Assembly: GCA_030765555.1 (NCBI GenBank)
Contig: JAVCCI010000034.1
Location: 1-50,208 of the forward strand
Direction: 5' to 3'
DNA length: 50,208 bases
Origin: Candidatus Kappaea frigidicola
GTDB taxonomy: Bacteria > Omnitrophota > Gorgyraeia > JAGLLT01
Made by a program: the position numbers and the translations under genes. Below the pieces are notes generated by a model. It did no database searches and was not told the origin of the DNA. It saw nothing but the letters and a program-made list of their open reading frames with translations. Below, piece by piece: positions 1-7,185 of the stretch (its first letter is position 1; every line of letters begins with the position of its first letter).

Positions 1-10
1 CCACACCCCG
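1..10 (-). tRNA. 5' end of a probable tRNA-Pro gene, cut by the window edge
   Basis: The minus strand ends in CGGGGTGTGG. This matches the start of many bacterial tRNA-Pro genes: a seven-base acceptor strand beginning with C1 (rare outside tRNA-Pro and initiator tRNA), T at position 8 and G at position 10. Only ten bases are visible, so the anticodon cannot be read. The call is inference from these positions and would need the neighbouring sequence. Confidence 0.45.
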
Positions 11-45
11 ACTTACAAAACGTTCAAAAATTTCAAATATACAAT

Positions 46-103
46 GAAGATTAGCCATCCCGCATTTCGCTTACTCCTTAAAACTGCGGGATGGCTAATC
101 TTC
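46..103. repeat. 19-bp perfect inverted repeat overlapping the gpsA stop codon
   Basis: Arms at 46-64 and 85-103 are exact reverse complements, separated by 20 nt. The right arm includes the last gpsA codons and its TAG. On the minus strand no T-run follows the hairpin, so it is not a standard intrinsic terminator. It could be an RNA-stabilising 3' structure, a repeated palindromic element or a processing site ahead of the putative tRNA. The structure is certain; its role is unknown. Confidence 0.85.
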
Positions 104-1087
104 CATCTTCTTCTCTCTTAACATTAAATCACTTACTGCATTAAGAGGAGATTTATTTTTATAGAGAACTTTATAAATTTCTGTAGTAATCGGCATATTT
201 ATCTTATACTTTTTATTTAATTCATAAACGCTTTTTGTGGTTTTAACACCTTCAGCAACCATATCCATATGTTTTATAATATAATTTAGTTTCTTACCCT
301 CACCTATTTTTTGACCAACATAGTGATTGCGGCTATGACCACTCATGCAAGTAGTAACTAAATCACCCATACCACTTAAACCGTTAAAGGTTTCTTTCTT
401 AGCTCCAAGAGCAACCCCAAAACGAGCCATCTCAACTAAACCCCTGGTCACTATAGCTGCCTTGGCATTCATTCCAAAACCAAGACCATCAGAAATACCA
501 GCAGCAATAGCAATAATATTCTTTAATGATCCCCCTAATTCAACACCACAGAGATCGTTACTGGTATAAGCTCTTAACTTCTCGTTAGTAAATATTTTTT
601 GAAGAATTTTTGCCTGACTAATATTCTTTGAGGCAATAACACAAGTTGCCGGATATCCTCTAGCTACTTCATAAGCTATATTGGGGCCCGAAAGAATGCA
701 TAAATCAACTTTACCAAGCTCTTTATAGACTATTTCAGAGACTCTCTTATGAGACTTTTCTTCTATTCCTTTGGAAACACTCAAAAATATATGTTTCCTA
801 TAATCAGTTTTCTTTATTTTTAAAAGTATCTTTCTGATATAACATGAAGGAACTGCTAAAACAATAATCTCTGAGTTTTCGATAGCCTTTTTTATATCAG
901 ATGTAATTTCAACAGCCTTAGGTATTTTAATCCCAGGTAGAAACTTACTATTTTTTCTGCTTCGACTCAGCGCAGCAGCATATGTCTTAAAAGCAGACCA
1001 GAGTATTACATCATGGCCTTTTTTAGACAAATGAATAGCCAATGTTGTTCCCCAACCACCATCACCAATAATAGATATCTTTTTCAT
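95..1087 (-). CDS. gpsA: NAD(P)H-dependent glycerol-3-phosphate dehydrogenase
   Basis: It reduces dihydroxyacetone phosphate to sn-glycerol-3-phosphate, the backbone of phospholipids, in the cytoplasm. The N terminus has the Rossmann motif GDGGWG. Family blocks follow in order: LSVSKGIE, LSGPNIAYEVARG, LGGSLKNIIAIAAGI with the catalytic lysine, and GLSGMGDLVTTC. Length (about 330 aa) is normal. Three in-frame starts are stacked (GTG 1093, ATG 1090, ATG 1087); the last gives the usual MKKISIIG start, and none has a clear Shine-Dalgarno. It is the last gene of a pgsA-plsY-gpsA set, 45-51 nt after plsY, so G3P synthesis and its first acylation are co-encoded. The stop lies inside a 19-bp inverted repeat. 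Confidence 0.97.
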   Translation of the reverse strand: MKKISIIGDGGWGTTLAIHLSKKGHDVILWSAFKTYAAALSRSRKNSKFLPGIKIPKAVEITSDIKKAIENSEIIVLAVPSCYIRKILLKIKKTDYRKHIFLSVSKGIEEKSHKRVSEIVYKELGKVDLCILSGPNIAYEVARGYPATCVIASKNISQAKILQKIFTNEKLRAYTSNDLCGVELGGSLKNIIAIAAGISDGLGFGMNAKAAIVTRGLVEMARFGVALGAKKETFNGLSGMGDLVTTCMSGHSRNHYVGQKIGEGKKLNYIIKHMDMVAEGVKTTKSVYELNKKYKINMPITTEIYKVLYKNKSPLNAVSDLMLREKKMED

Positions 1088-1138
1088 CATCACGTCGTTA
1101 TTTTAACAGATATTTTCTTTTTTATCAATATAATTATA

Positions 1139-1765
1139 CTATAATTTGATCTTTCTTTCAGTATTAGTCAATAATTTATGCACATTCTGCCTGTGACTAT
1201 AAATCACTATAGAGGCAATTAAAATTCCAAAAATTAGCGCCTCTAAACTTTTTATAAAAATAATTAAACCAATGGGCAGAAAAAGAGCTGCTGCAATCGA
1301 ACCTAAAGATACGTATTTTGAAAAAAAGACAATAATAAACCAAATACAAAAAGCTAATAATAATATGAGGCTGAACTTTACATCGTAGACAGTGAGACCA
1401 ACTAAAACACCTAGAGCAGTTGAAACTCCCTTGCCTCCTTTAAATGATAAAAATATTGTCCATATATGAGCGCATATAACAGTTAAACCTATAACATAAA
1501 CATAGGTTAATTGATCAATGTTTGAATTGTATTGATAAAATAATCTTCCTATTAACGTAACAGCAATGAGGCCTTTTAAAAGATCCAAAATCAAAACACT
1601 CAAACCAGCCTTTTTACCCATAGTTCTTAAGGCATTAGTTGCTCCGATATTACCACTACCTTCTTTACGGATATCAATTTTGGCCCAATATTTAGCAATA
1701 AGATAGCCAAAAGGAATAGCTCCTAATAAATAGGCCAAGATAATACCCATTAGCAATAATATCAT
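1139..1765 (-). CDS. plsY: Acyl-phosphate:glycerol-3-phosphate acyltransferase PlsY
   Basis: This inner-membrane enzyme transfers an acyl group from acyl-phosphate to glycerol-3-phosphate, the first committed step of phospholipid synthesis. The 208-aa protein is almost entirely hydrophobic, with about five membrane segments. The three family motifs are visible: SGNIGATNA, GGKGVSTALG and a C-terminal HRQNVHKLL followed by TERK. Its ATG is preceded by GGGAGAATTA within the end of pgsA. The pgsA stop directly abuts this ATG, implying translational coupling. The next gene, gpsA, makes its substrate. Confidence 0.96.
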   Translation of the reverse strand: MILLLMGIILAYLLGAIPFGYLIAKYWAKIDIRKEGSGNIGATNALRTMGKKAGLSVLILDLLKGLIAVTLIGRLFYQYNSNIDQLTYVYVIGLTVICAHIWTIFLSFKGGKGVSTALGVLVGLTVYDVKFSLILLLAFCIWFIIVFFSKYVSLGSIAAALFLPIGLIIFIKSLEALIFGILIASIVIYSHRQNVHKLLTNTERKIKL

Positions 1766-2311
1766 TTAATTCTCCCTTATAAGCTTCTGGGTTTGCATTG
1801 CATAAATAATCGCTGAAACAACTGCAAATATAGCTGCTATCTGCCAAATTATAAAGCTATATTTAAAAACAAGTAAAATAGAGATCACCATTACCATTTC
1901 CAATGCTATGCCTATTTTACCAAAAATATTCGGCTTAACATAAAACCCCTTTGTCTTAATGCCTAGCCAGACAACAGCAATTATACACAATAGATCACGC
2001 AGAAGAATAACTATTGCCACCCAATAAGGTAAGTGAAGTGGTAAATTTTTTAGAAAAGCCAAAATAATTACTGCACTAATAATTAGAAATTTATCAGCAG
2101 CTATATCTAAAATGCGCCCTAAAGACGATTCCTGATGAAGTTTCCTAGCTAAATAACCATCTAAATAATCAGTTAAGGAAACAGTGATAAAAATACATAA
2201 AGCAATATACTTATAATGCCCCTCTCCTGTAGAAGCACTTAAGCACACCATATAAATAAAAACTGGCGTTAAAGCAATTCTGAATAAAGTTATTATATTG
2301 GGAATTGTCAT
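1766..2311 (-). CDS. pgsA: CDP-diacylglycerol--glycerol-3-phosphate 3-phosphatidyltransferase
   Basis: It makes phosphatidylglycerol phosphate from CDP-diacylglycerol and glycerol-3-phosphate at the inner membrane. The CDP-alcohol phosphotransferase signature is complete: DYLDGYLAR, then G and two aspartates in GRILDIAADK. Several membrane segments follow. The reading frame can be extended to a GTG at 2344, but that lies inside the terminator hairpin of the upstream lipoprotein gene. The ATG at 2311 gives the usual MTIPNIITLFRI start and is preferred (181 aa). Neither start has a Shine-Dalgarno. PssA or another CDP-alcohol transferase is less likely given the phosphatidylglycerol-type N terminus. 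Confidence 0.9.
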   Translation of the reverse strand: MTIPNIITLFRIALTPVFIYMVCLSASTGEGHYKYIALCIFITVSLTDYLDGYLARKLHQESSLGRILDIAADKFLIISAVIILAFLKNLPLHLPYWVAIVILLRDLLCIIAVVWLGIKTKGFYVKPNIFGKIGIALEMVMVISILLVFKYSFIIWQIAAIFAVVSAIIYAMQTQKLIREN

Positions 2312-2317
2312 AATAGT

Positions 2318-2350
2318 AAAAAGGGTACAACTATTATATTGCACCCTTTT
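2318..2350 (-). terminator. Intrinsic terminator of the lipoprotein gene
   Basis: On the minus strand a 12-bp stem (arms 2339-2350 and 2319-2330, one G-T wobble) with an 8-nt loop is followed by TTTTT. It lies 22 nt after the lipoprotein stop. It ends only about 7 nt before the pgsA ATG, and its loop contains TATAAT on the minus strand. Confidence 0.85.
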
Positions 2351-2372
2351 ATTGATTTAATGTTATCTTTTT

Positions 2373-2672
2373 TTATTGTTTCCACTGAAGCTCTGTGCCG
2401 TCATAAGGGCAAAACTCTACATCCGACGGAAATGTTTTACCACATGTAGGACAGAATTTTTTATCCATTTGCTCCCCAACTAAAGCACCCGTAAGACCAC
2501 CGGCAGCAGCACCAATAGCGGCACCCTCAACTGCATGACCTGACTGATGTCCAATTATCGCACCTAGACCAGCACCGCCTAGGACACCAACTCCAGCACC
2601 CTTTTGAGTTGTCGTGCATCCATAAAGCCCTACCATACTAATAAGTAAAATAAGTATAAATAATTTTTTCAT
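2373..2672 (-). CDS. Small lipoprotein with glycine-zipper segment and C-terminal zinc ribbon
   Basis: The 99-aa product has a hydrophobic signal peptide ending in the lipobox LYGC (Cys19). A glycine/alanine-rich zipper spans roughly residues 25-68, of the kind found in outer-membrane-associated 17-kDa/YMGG-type proteins. The C terminus holds a CPTC and CPYDG pair resembling a zinc ribbon. The ribbon is unusual for a protein expected to sit outside the cytoplasm. The start is supported by AAAGGAG 10 nt upstream. The gene has its own promoter (2706-2734) and terminator (2318-2350), so it is a single-gene unit. Function unknown; envelope structural role inferred. Confidence 0.85.
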   Translation of the reverse strand: MKKLFILILLISMVGLYGCTTTQKGAGVGVLGGAGLGAIIGHQSGHAVEGAAIGAAAGGLTGALVGEQMDKKFCPTCGKTFPSDVEFCPYDGTELQWKQ

Positions 2673-2705
2673 AATGTGTATTCACTCCTTTCTATGAACG
2701 AACAA

Positions 2706-2734
2706 ATTATAACATTTTTAATTTATATATGCAA
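2706..2734 (-). promoter_or_regulatory. Sigma-70-like promoter of the lipoprotein gene
   Basis: On the minus strand TTGCAT (2729-2734), a 17-nt spacer and TATAAT (2706-2711) lie about 34 nt upstream of the lipoprotein ATG, in the spacer after the minor-pilin operon. Confidence 0.8.
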
Positions 2735-2742
2735 TAAAATTA

Positions 2743-3234
2743 CTAATAATCTATGGTTAAAATTTTAGCTGATTTATAACGAATAAAAACCAATCTTTCT
2801 TCCTCACCTACAGTTTCAACTTTTACCTGGCTATATTGCCTTCTTTTTATTTGAGCTGTAATATCAGGTTTAGTTACCCCTGTTTGAGCTTCTGAAACCA
2901 CAGAATATATATCAGGTTGAACTGGTTCATACACTTTAATATTTACAGCAATCCCATTAACAGTAATTGAATCGCTCCAATAGTAAGTACCTGTATCGCC
3001 ATCATATATAAGGTCAACATCTTTAAGTTCATCATCTTTCTCTTTAATTAGATATATTGCCCGCTGAATACCAGATTCTGCATAATAAATACCCTTGGTA
3101 TATTTAATCTGACGACCGTAAAAAGTTGCCATGTCACCAATATATTTACCCATCGCAAAAGTTGCAAATGCCACAGTTCCTGCTAAAATTACCATCATAG
3201 AAATTAGGATTTGACCTTTTCTTAATTTTTTCAT
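2743..3234 (-). CDS. PilX/GspK-like minor pilin
   Basis: The 163-aa protein begins with a short basic leader (KKLRKGQ), then a hydrophobic helix of about 20 residues. YYAESGIQRAIYLI follows, resembling the AEAGLQRA block after the helix in PilX N-terminal proteins. There is no glutamate at position +5, as in GspK/PilX-type minor components. It is last in a three-gene minor-pilin operon, 3 nt after the PilW-like gene. The likely role is a pilus-tip or initiation complex in the periplasm and pilus. Assignment rests on the N terminus and the neighbourhood; the C-terminal part is not recognised. Confidence 0.7.
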   Translation of the reverse strand: MKKLRKGQILISMMVILAGTVAFATFAMGKYIGDMATFYGRQIKYTKGIYYAESGIQRAIYLIKEKDDELKDVDLIYDGDTGTYYWSDSITVNGIAVNIKVYEPVQPDIYSVVSEAQTGVTKPDITAQIKRRQYSQVKVETVGEEERLVFIRYKSAKILTIDY

Positions 3235-3237
3235 ATA

Positions 3238-4482
3238 TTAATCTGATAATCCTACTGGTTTTACAGTTACTACAAAGTCTTGATGATCTTCGTCGCCACC
3301 ATCATAAAGGTCTTCCCAGCCAATAACCAAAGTTCCCAGCGCGTCAGAAACATATTCCCAGGCATGATCAAAACCTTCCTCATAATAATCTGACTTTTTA
3401 TCTTTAGCTTCAGGATTTTCTGCCGTCTCACTGTAATAAGTATAACCCGAAGCACCAACATACATATAAAAACCAAAATCCTCACTGGCGGGGGCATCAA
3501 AACTACCAGTCCATTCATCTGCTTCTACAACCTCTGTTAAAACCTTATCTCCCTCACTGTCATATGTATAAATACCAAAAGCTATAGTAGGCGCATAGCC
3601 TCCTATCTTAGCGGCAATGGTAACATCAAAACTATAACCACTCTTAGCTTGATGCAGTTCAATAGGAGTCTGTTCTGGAGGTATAATAGCCACTGAATCA
3701 TTTGTCATAATTATAACTACACCATCAATTACCTGCCGGCCGTCTATTTCAGTTAAAACGCCATCAGCAAATATCAGATTCAAATTATCGCCATCATCAA
3801 CACTCAAATAATCCATAACATCTGCAGATAATACACCTGTTTCTTCTAAAGTCATAGTCCAATCATAACCTTCATCAATGCAATGTAGAGTTCCGTCCTC
3901 TTCATTATATTCCCAGTTATGATCACCATCAAACCAATCGTATTCCATTACATAAATTCTATCACGACAAGCTGCTTGTGTAGAAAAAGTTACATCTTTA
4001 TTAATACTCACATCTTTACTGGTCAAATCAATATCTACTAAAGTAAGACCTTCAGTCTCTGCGCCTTTACCATCAGAAAAAAATAAATCAGATATATTAC
4101 GAGCTACAACTTGATAATTAGAAACAGTATACGGTGGAGGATAATATCTTAAATCAGTTCCATTTAACTCATAGCGTAAGCGCTCAACTTCGCCACCACT
4201 AGTATCTAAATGTACTAACTCAATCTCTGATGATACCCCTGCACTAAAATTGATTAAATCAACACTATCCGCATTTTTTATAGAACGTGATAAATATTTT
4301 AAAGCAAAGTACGCTTCATTATGTATCTTCCAACGATCAACTGCCCGCTTCATAATTGATTGATTATTGATAAATAAATTACAAATGGCAACTACGATAA
4401 AAGAAATTAAAGCTAAGGTAATTACAACTTCAATAATAGTAAATGAATTAATTAAACAATTTTTTTTCATATGCCATTTCAT
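3238..4482 (-). CDS. PilW-like minor pilin with a C-terminal DUF4114-like domain
   Basis: Residues 14-40 form a class III prepilin helix (FTIIEVVITLALISF) with Glu at +5; the residue before the cleavage site is Ser, not Gly. Residues 40-180 fit a PilW-type pseudopilin. Residues about 282-408 look like DUF4114: AFGIYTYDSEGDK, then GFDHAWEY, then the terminal WEDLYDGGDEDHQD (389-402), an acidic motif typical of that family. DUF4114 is found in secreted, often calcium-binding, adhesin-like proteins. At 414 aa it is longer than usual PilW. The gene overlaps the PilV-like gene by 4 nt. A tip-displayed binding function is inferred. Confidence 0.75.
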   Translation of the reverse strand: MKWHMKKNCLINSFTIIEVVITLALISFIVVAICNLFINNQSIMKRAVDRWKIHNEAYFALKYLSRSIKNADSVDLINFSAGVSSEIELVHLDTSGGEVERLRYELNGTDLRYYPPPYTVSNYQVVARNISDLFFSDGKGAETEGLTLVDIDLTSKDVSINKDVTFSTQAACRDRIYVMEYDWFDGDHNWEYNEEDGTLHCIDEGYDWTMTLEETGVLSADVMDYLSVDDGDNLNLIFADGVLTEIDGRQVIDGVVIIMTNDSVAIIPPEQTPIELHQAKSGYSFDVTIAAKIGGYAPTIAFGIYTYDSEGDKVLTEVVEADEWTGSFDAPASEDFGFYMYVGASGYTYYSETAENPEAKDKKSDYYEEGFDHAWEYVSDALGTLVIGWEDLYDGGDEDHQDFVVTVKPVGLSD

Positions 4483-4967
4483 AACACGGTGACCCTGTCA
4501 GCAACATATACTATATATTCATCAGAATATACTATAGGATTACCCGTTTCAGAATCTAAAAAATAATAATCATTCCAAGTTATTTTCACTGTAATTTGCT
4601 TATAATCTACAGTTTCAGTTCCCCAAGTATGCTCATCAACTCTATATTCCCTCTGACCGTTAACTTTATTCAAAAAATCACTTTCAACAGGCAATGCATC
4701 TTCATAAGCAATATAACCATCAGTTGCGCTAAGACTATCATAACCCCTATTAGCCAATTCTTCTAAAACTTCTTTAGCAAAATTCATTGCCATTATACGA
4801 AAGCTAACTTTATTGATAACCCTATGCACATTTACAACGGCAGTTATACTACCAACACTAACTAGAATAACTAAAGCAGCACAAACAAAAACCTCCACCA
4901 GGCTGAAAGCCCTCTGCGAGGTCTTTTTTAAGGGTTTTAAATTAAAATACATAAATCCTTTTAACAT
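4479..4967 (-). CDS. PilV-like minor pilin
   Basis: A 162-aa type IV pilin-like protein. A basic leader ends in QRA, followed by FSLVEVFVCAALVILVSVG, so Glu is at +5 and the residue before the cleavage site is Ala. The downstream AKEVLEELANRGYDSL resembles the PilV region after the helix. It is the first gene of the minor-pilin operon, behind a promoter at 4995-5023, and overlaps the PilW-like gene by 4 nt. It probably takes part in pilus priming or tip assembly. The C-terminal domain is not recognised. Confidence 0.75.
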   Translation of the reverse strand: MLKGFMYFNLKPLKKTSQRAFSLVEVFVCAALVILVSVGSITAVVNVHRVINKVSFRIMAMNFAKEVLEELANRGYDSLSATDGYIAYEDALPVESDFLNKVNGQREYRVDEHTWGTETVDYKQITVKITWNDYYFLDSETGNPIVYSDEYIVYVADRVTVL

Positions 4968-4994
4968 AATTTCACTTCTTTTTATTCCCTATCA

Positions 4995-5023
4995 AATGTA
5001 GCATATTTGAGCTAAAAAGTCAA
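4995..5023 (-). promoter_or_regulatory. Promoter of the minor-pilin operon
   Basis: On the minus strand TTGACT (5018-5023), 17 nt and TACATT (4995-5000) lie about 28 nt upstream of the PilV-like ATG. They are in the 79-nt gap after the PP-loop gene. Confidence 0.75.
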
Positions 5024-5046
5024 AATATCTCACTATAAATAATCTG

Positions 5047-6036
5047 TTATATTCTCAGCTTGGCTCTCTTATCATTATCAATTGCATCAACCAGCAGCTC
5101 CTTACTGTTCGTGTTTTTGCGTTTAATATATTCTACAATAATTGCACCCTTAGCCTTAGTAAACGATGCTACAATTGAAGCTGCTAACATTATATCCCTT
5201 TTATTAGATGGACCACACAAAATGCCACTGGGACCAACAATATTCTTACATTTTAGCAGTACTTGTGGGGCCTGCCATAAAGCCTCAAGTCTTTTATTAT
5301 CATCTTCACTTCTACCGACAATCAATTTTAATCTTTCATTTAAGCGAAAATGCCTTCCTACTTTTAAAAAAGAAACATTTTTATCATTCAAACTTTTATG
5401 ATCAATTAAATCTTTAACTTTTTTGCAAAATTGTCTTTCAGTCAATAAGCACCCTCCTCCAGGAGTTGGGTAATTATTAATTCCATAGATACTAGCTAGC
5501 TTAAACTGCTCTTTTCTCGAACGACCTTGTATTGACATCATTTTTTCCCGATCAATTATTCCGTCCTTTTCTACTTTTGTTTCATCAAGGCATTTTGCTG
5601 ATAACGGCCTTAATACTCTTTCTGACAAATGAGCTTTTTCATCCATTATATGTAATATATTTTTTCTCTGTGACATGGGCCGCTCTCCCAAAACATCACC
5701 TGTAATAATAACCTCAGCGCCCTCTTCTTTCATAACTTTTTTGGCAATTTTCAACATAAACAAATGGCAATCTATACAAGGGTTAAAATTCTTACCATAA
5801 CCAAATTCGGGCTTTCTAATAATATTATAATATTTTTTTGAATTGCAGAGATCAATTATGCGACACCTAATTTTGAATTTTTTACAAATCTCTTTAGTAG
5901 TTTCCAGAGAACTGTCTGAGGATAAAAAAGGAAGTTTAAAGGTGAGTCCTATTACTTCAAGGCCCTGCTCAAGAATTAGCTTGGTAGCCAGGATACTATC
6001 TAATCCACCACTTATTAATGAAATTGCTTTAGCCAA
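5047..6036 (-). CDS. PP-loop (ThiI/MnmA-like) tRNA thiolation protein with NFACT-R-like C terminus
   Basis: The N terminus has the ATP-pyrophosphatase loop SGGLDS (residues 9-14), used to adenylate tRNA uridine before sulfur transfer. A CIDC pair (Cys87, Cys90) and a GGGC cysteine (196) follow. The C-terminal ~120 residues resemble the small RNA-binding domain related to the NFACT-R region that accompanies this ThiI-like family. It lacks the THUMP and rhodanese domains of classical ThiI, so its exact target (s4U8 or s2U34) cannot be named. Translation starts at TTG 6036, preceded by GAGGG, and overlaps the previous gene by 22 nt. It is last in its operon. Confidence 0.75.
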   Translation of the reverse strand: MAKAISLISGGLDSILATKLILEQGLEVIGLTFKLPFLSSDSSLETTKEICKKFKIRCRIIDLCNSKKYYNIIRKPEFGYGKNFNPCIDCHLFMLKIAKKVMKEEGAEVIITGDVLGERPMSQRKNILHIMDEKAHLSERVLRPLSAKCLDETKVEKDGIIDREKMMSIQGRSRKEQFKLASIYGINNYPTPGGGCLLTERQFCKKVKDLIDHKSLNDKNVSFLKVGRHFRLNERLKLIVGRSEDDNKRLEALWQAPQVLLKCKNIVGPSGILCGPSNKRDIMLAASIVASFTKAKGAIIVEYIKRKNTNSKELLVDAIDNDKRAKLRI

Positions 6037-6539
6037 GAGAATCCCTCTGTACCAATCAAATAAATACTTATTGTAATTAATGAAGAAATAATGACACCTA
6101 TAAATATGCTCAAAAAAGCATACTTGGTCTTTAATTTAAAAAGAACTGCCGCTAGAGCCCCTGTCCAGGCACCAGTAATCGGAAGCGGTACGGCTACAAA
6201 CAAAATAAGACCCAAAGACTCATAGCGCTCAACCAGTGCGGCCTTCTTTTTTGTGCGTTCAAAAAGGTTGTCAAAAAATGACCTCCAAAGCCTAAAATGT
6301 CTTAGTTTATCGCAAATCGGTTCAACAAATAGCAATATAGGAATAATTGGCACCATATTAGCCAAAATACATATAAGGAAGGCTTTCTGAAGCCCAATAT
6401 CCATCTGCACGTGCGCTATCAAAATAGCATATCTCGCCTCCACGATAGGTAGCATAGCTAATATAGCCGTAATCAATTCTTTAGAGCCAAGATTACTGGT
6501 TAAATAATTATAAATATATTCAATAATTACTTGTGTCAT
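6015..6539 (-). CDS. Small multi-drug export family (COG2426-type) membrane protein
   Basis: This is an integral inner-membrane protein of about 174 aa with four to five hydrophobic segments. The early block LPIVEARYAILIA and later VAVPLPITGAWTGALAA are typical of the putative small multi-drug export family. No substrate is established for the family. The frame can be extended to a TTG at 6566 inside pcm, but the ATG at 6539 lies 8 nt after the pcm stop and gives a normal N terminus, so it is used here. The gene overlaps the PP-loop gene at its 3' end. Confidence 0.75.
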   Translation of the reverse strand: MTQVIIEYIYNYLTSNLGSKELITAILAMLPIVEARYAILIAHVQMDIGLQKAFLICILANMVPIIPILLFVEPICDKLRHFRLWRSFFDNLFERTKKKAALVERYESLGLILFVAVPLPITGAWTGALAAVLFKLKTKYAFLSIFIGVIISSLITISIYLIGTEGFSWLKQFH

Positions 6540-6546
6540 AAAAAAC

Positions 6547-7185
6547 TTACCATCCCCATTTCCCAACTAACGGTACAAAAGTACAACTATCATAGTAATC
6601 TTCAATAATTTGCTTACCCTTCTTTTCAAGTCTTAACAAACGTTGCATATGTATTTGCCCAACAGGAATTACCAACCTGCCTCCATCTGATAATTGCTTA
6701 ATAAGTTCTTGAGGCACAGTGGGAGCCGCAGCAGTAACTATAATGGCATCATAGGGCGCATATTCATCCAAACCACAGCTACCATCCCCACAGACCAATT
6801 CAACATTGTTTATATTAACCTTCTCAAGATTAACTTTAGCTTGTTCACGCAATTCTTCAAAGCGTTCCACTGAATAAACTTTGTTAACAATTTTTGATAA
6901 AATTGCAGACTGATACCCGCTTCCCGTGCCAATCTCGAGGACTTTATCATCTTTTTTTAAACATAAAAGCTGTGTCATTAGAGCCACTATATAAGGTTGT
7001 GAAATAGTTTGATCCTTACAAATAGGCAATGGACTATCATTATAAGAAATGTCTTTGAAGTCCAAGGAAACAAACTCTTCTCTGGGAATATCCCTAATGG
7101 CACTTATAACCACTTTATCAGAGATTCCCCTAGCAATGAGTTGCTCATTAATCATAATGTTTCGTAATTGAGAAAAATTTATCAT
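6547..7185 (-). CDS. pcm: Protein-L-isoaspartate O-methyltransferase
   Basis: It repairs aged proteins by methylating L-isoaspartyl residues with S-adenosylmethionine. Recognised by DQTISQPYIVALM near residue 60, the SAM-binding VLEIGTGSGYQSAILS, and PYDAIIVTAAAPTVP. Length (212 aa) is normal. The ATG overlaps the GT2 stop by 4 nt, indicating coupled translation. It has no obvious functional link to the lipid and glycan genes beside it. Confidence 0.96.
   Translation of the reverse strand: MINFSQLRNIMINEQLIARGISDKVVISAIRDIPREEFVSLDFKDISYNDSPLPICKDQTISQPYIVALMTQLLCLKKDDKVLEIGTGSGYQSAILSKIVNKVYSVERFEELREQAKVNLEKVNINNVELVCGDGSCGLDEYAPYDAIIVTAAAPTVPQELIKQLSDGGRLVIPVGQIHMQRLLRLEKKGKQIIEDYYDSCTFVPLVGKWGW

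Noticed and set aside
1..58. Minus-strand open frame starting MANLHCIFEIFERF and running off the left edge
   Set aside because: Its start lies within the inverted repeat, the Shine-Dalgarno spacing is poor (15 nt), and its downstream part coincides with the probable tRNA-Pro start.
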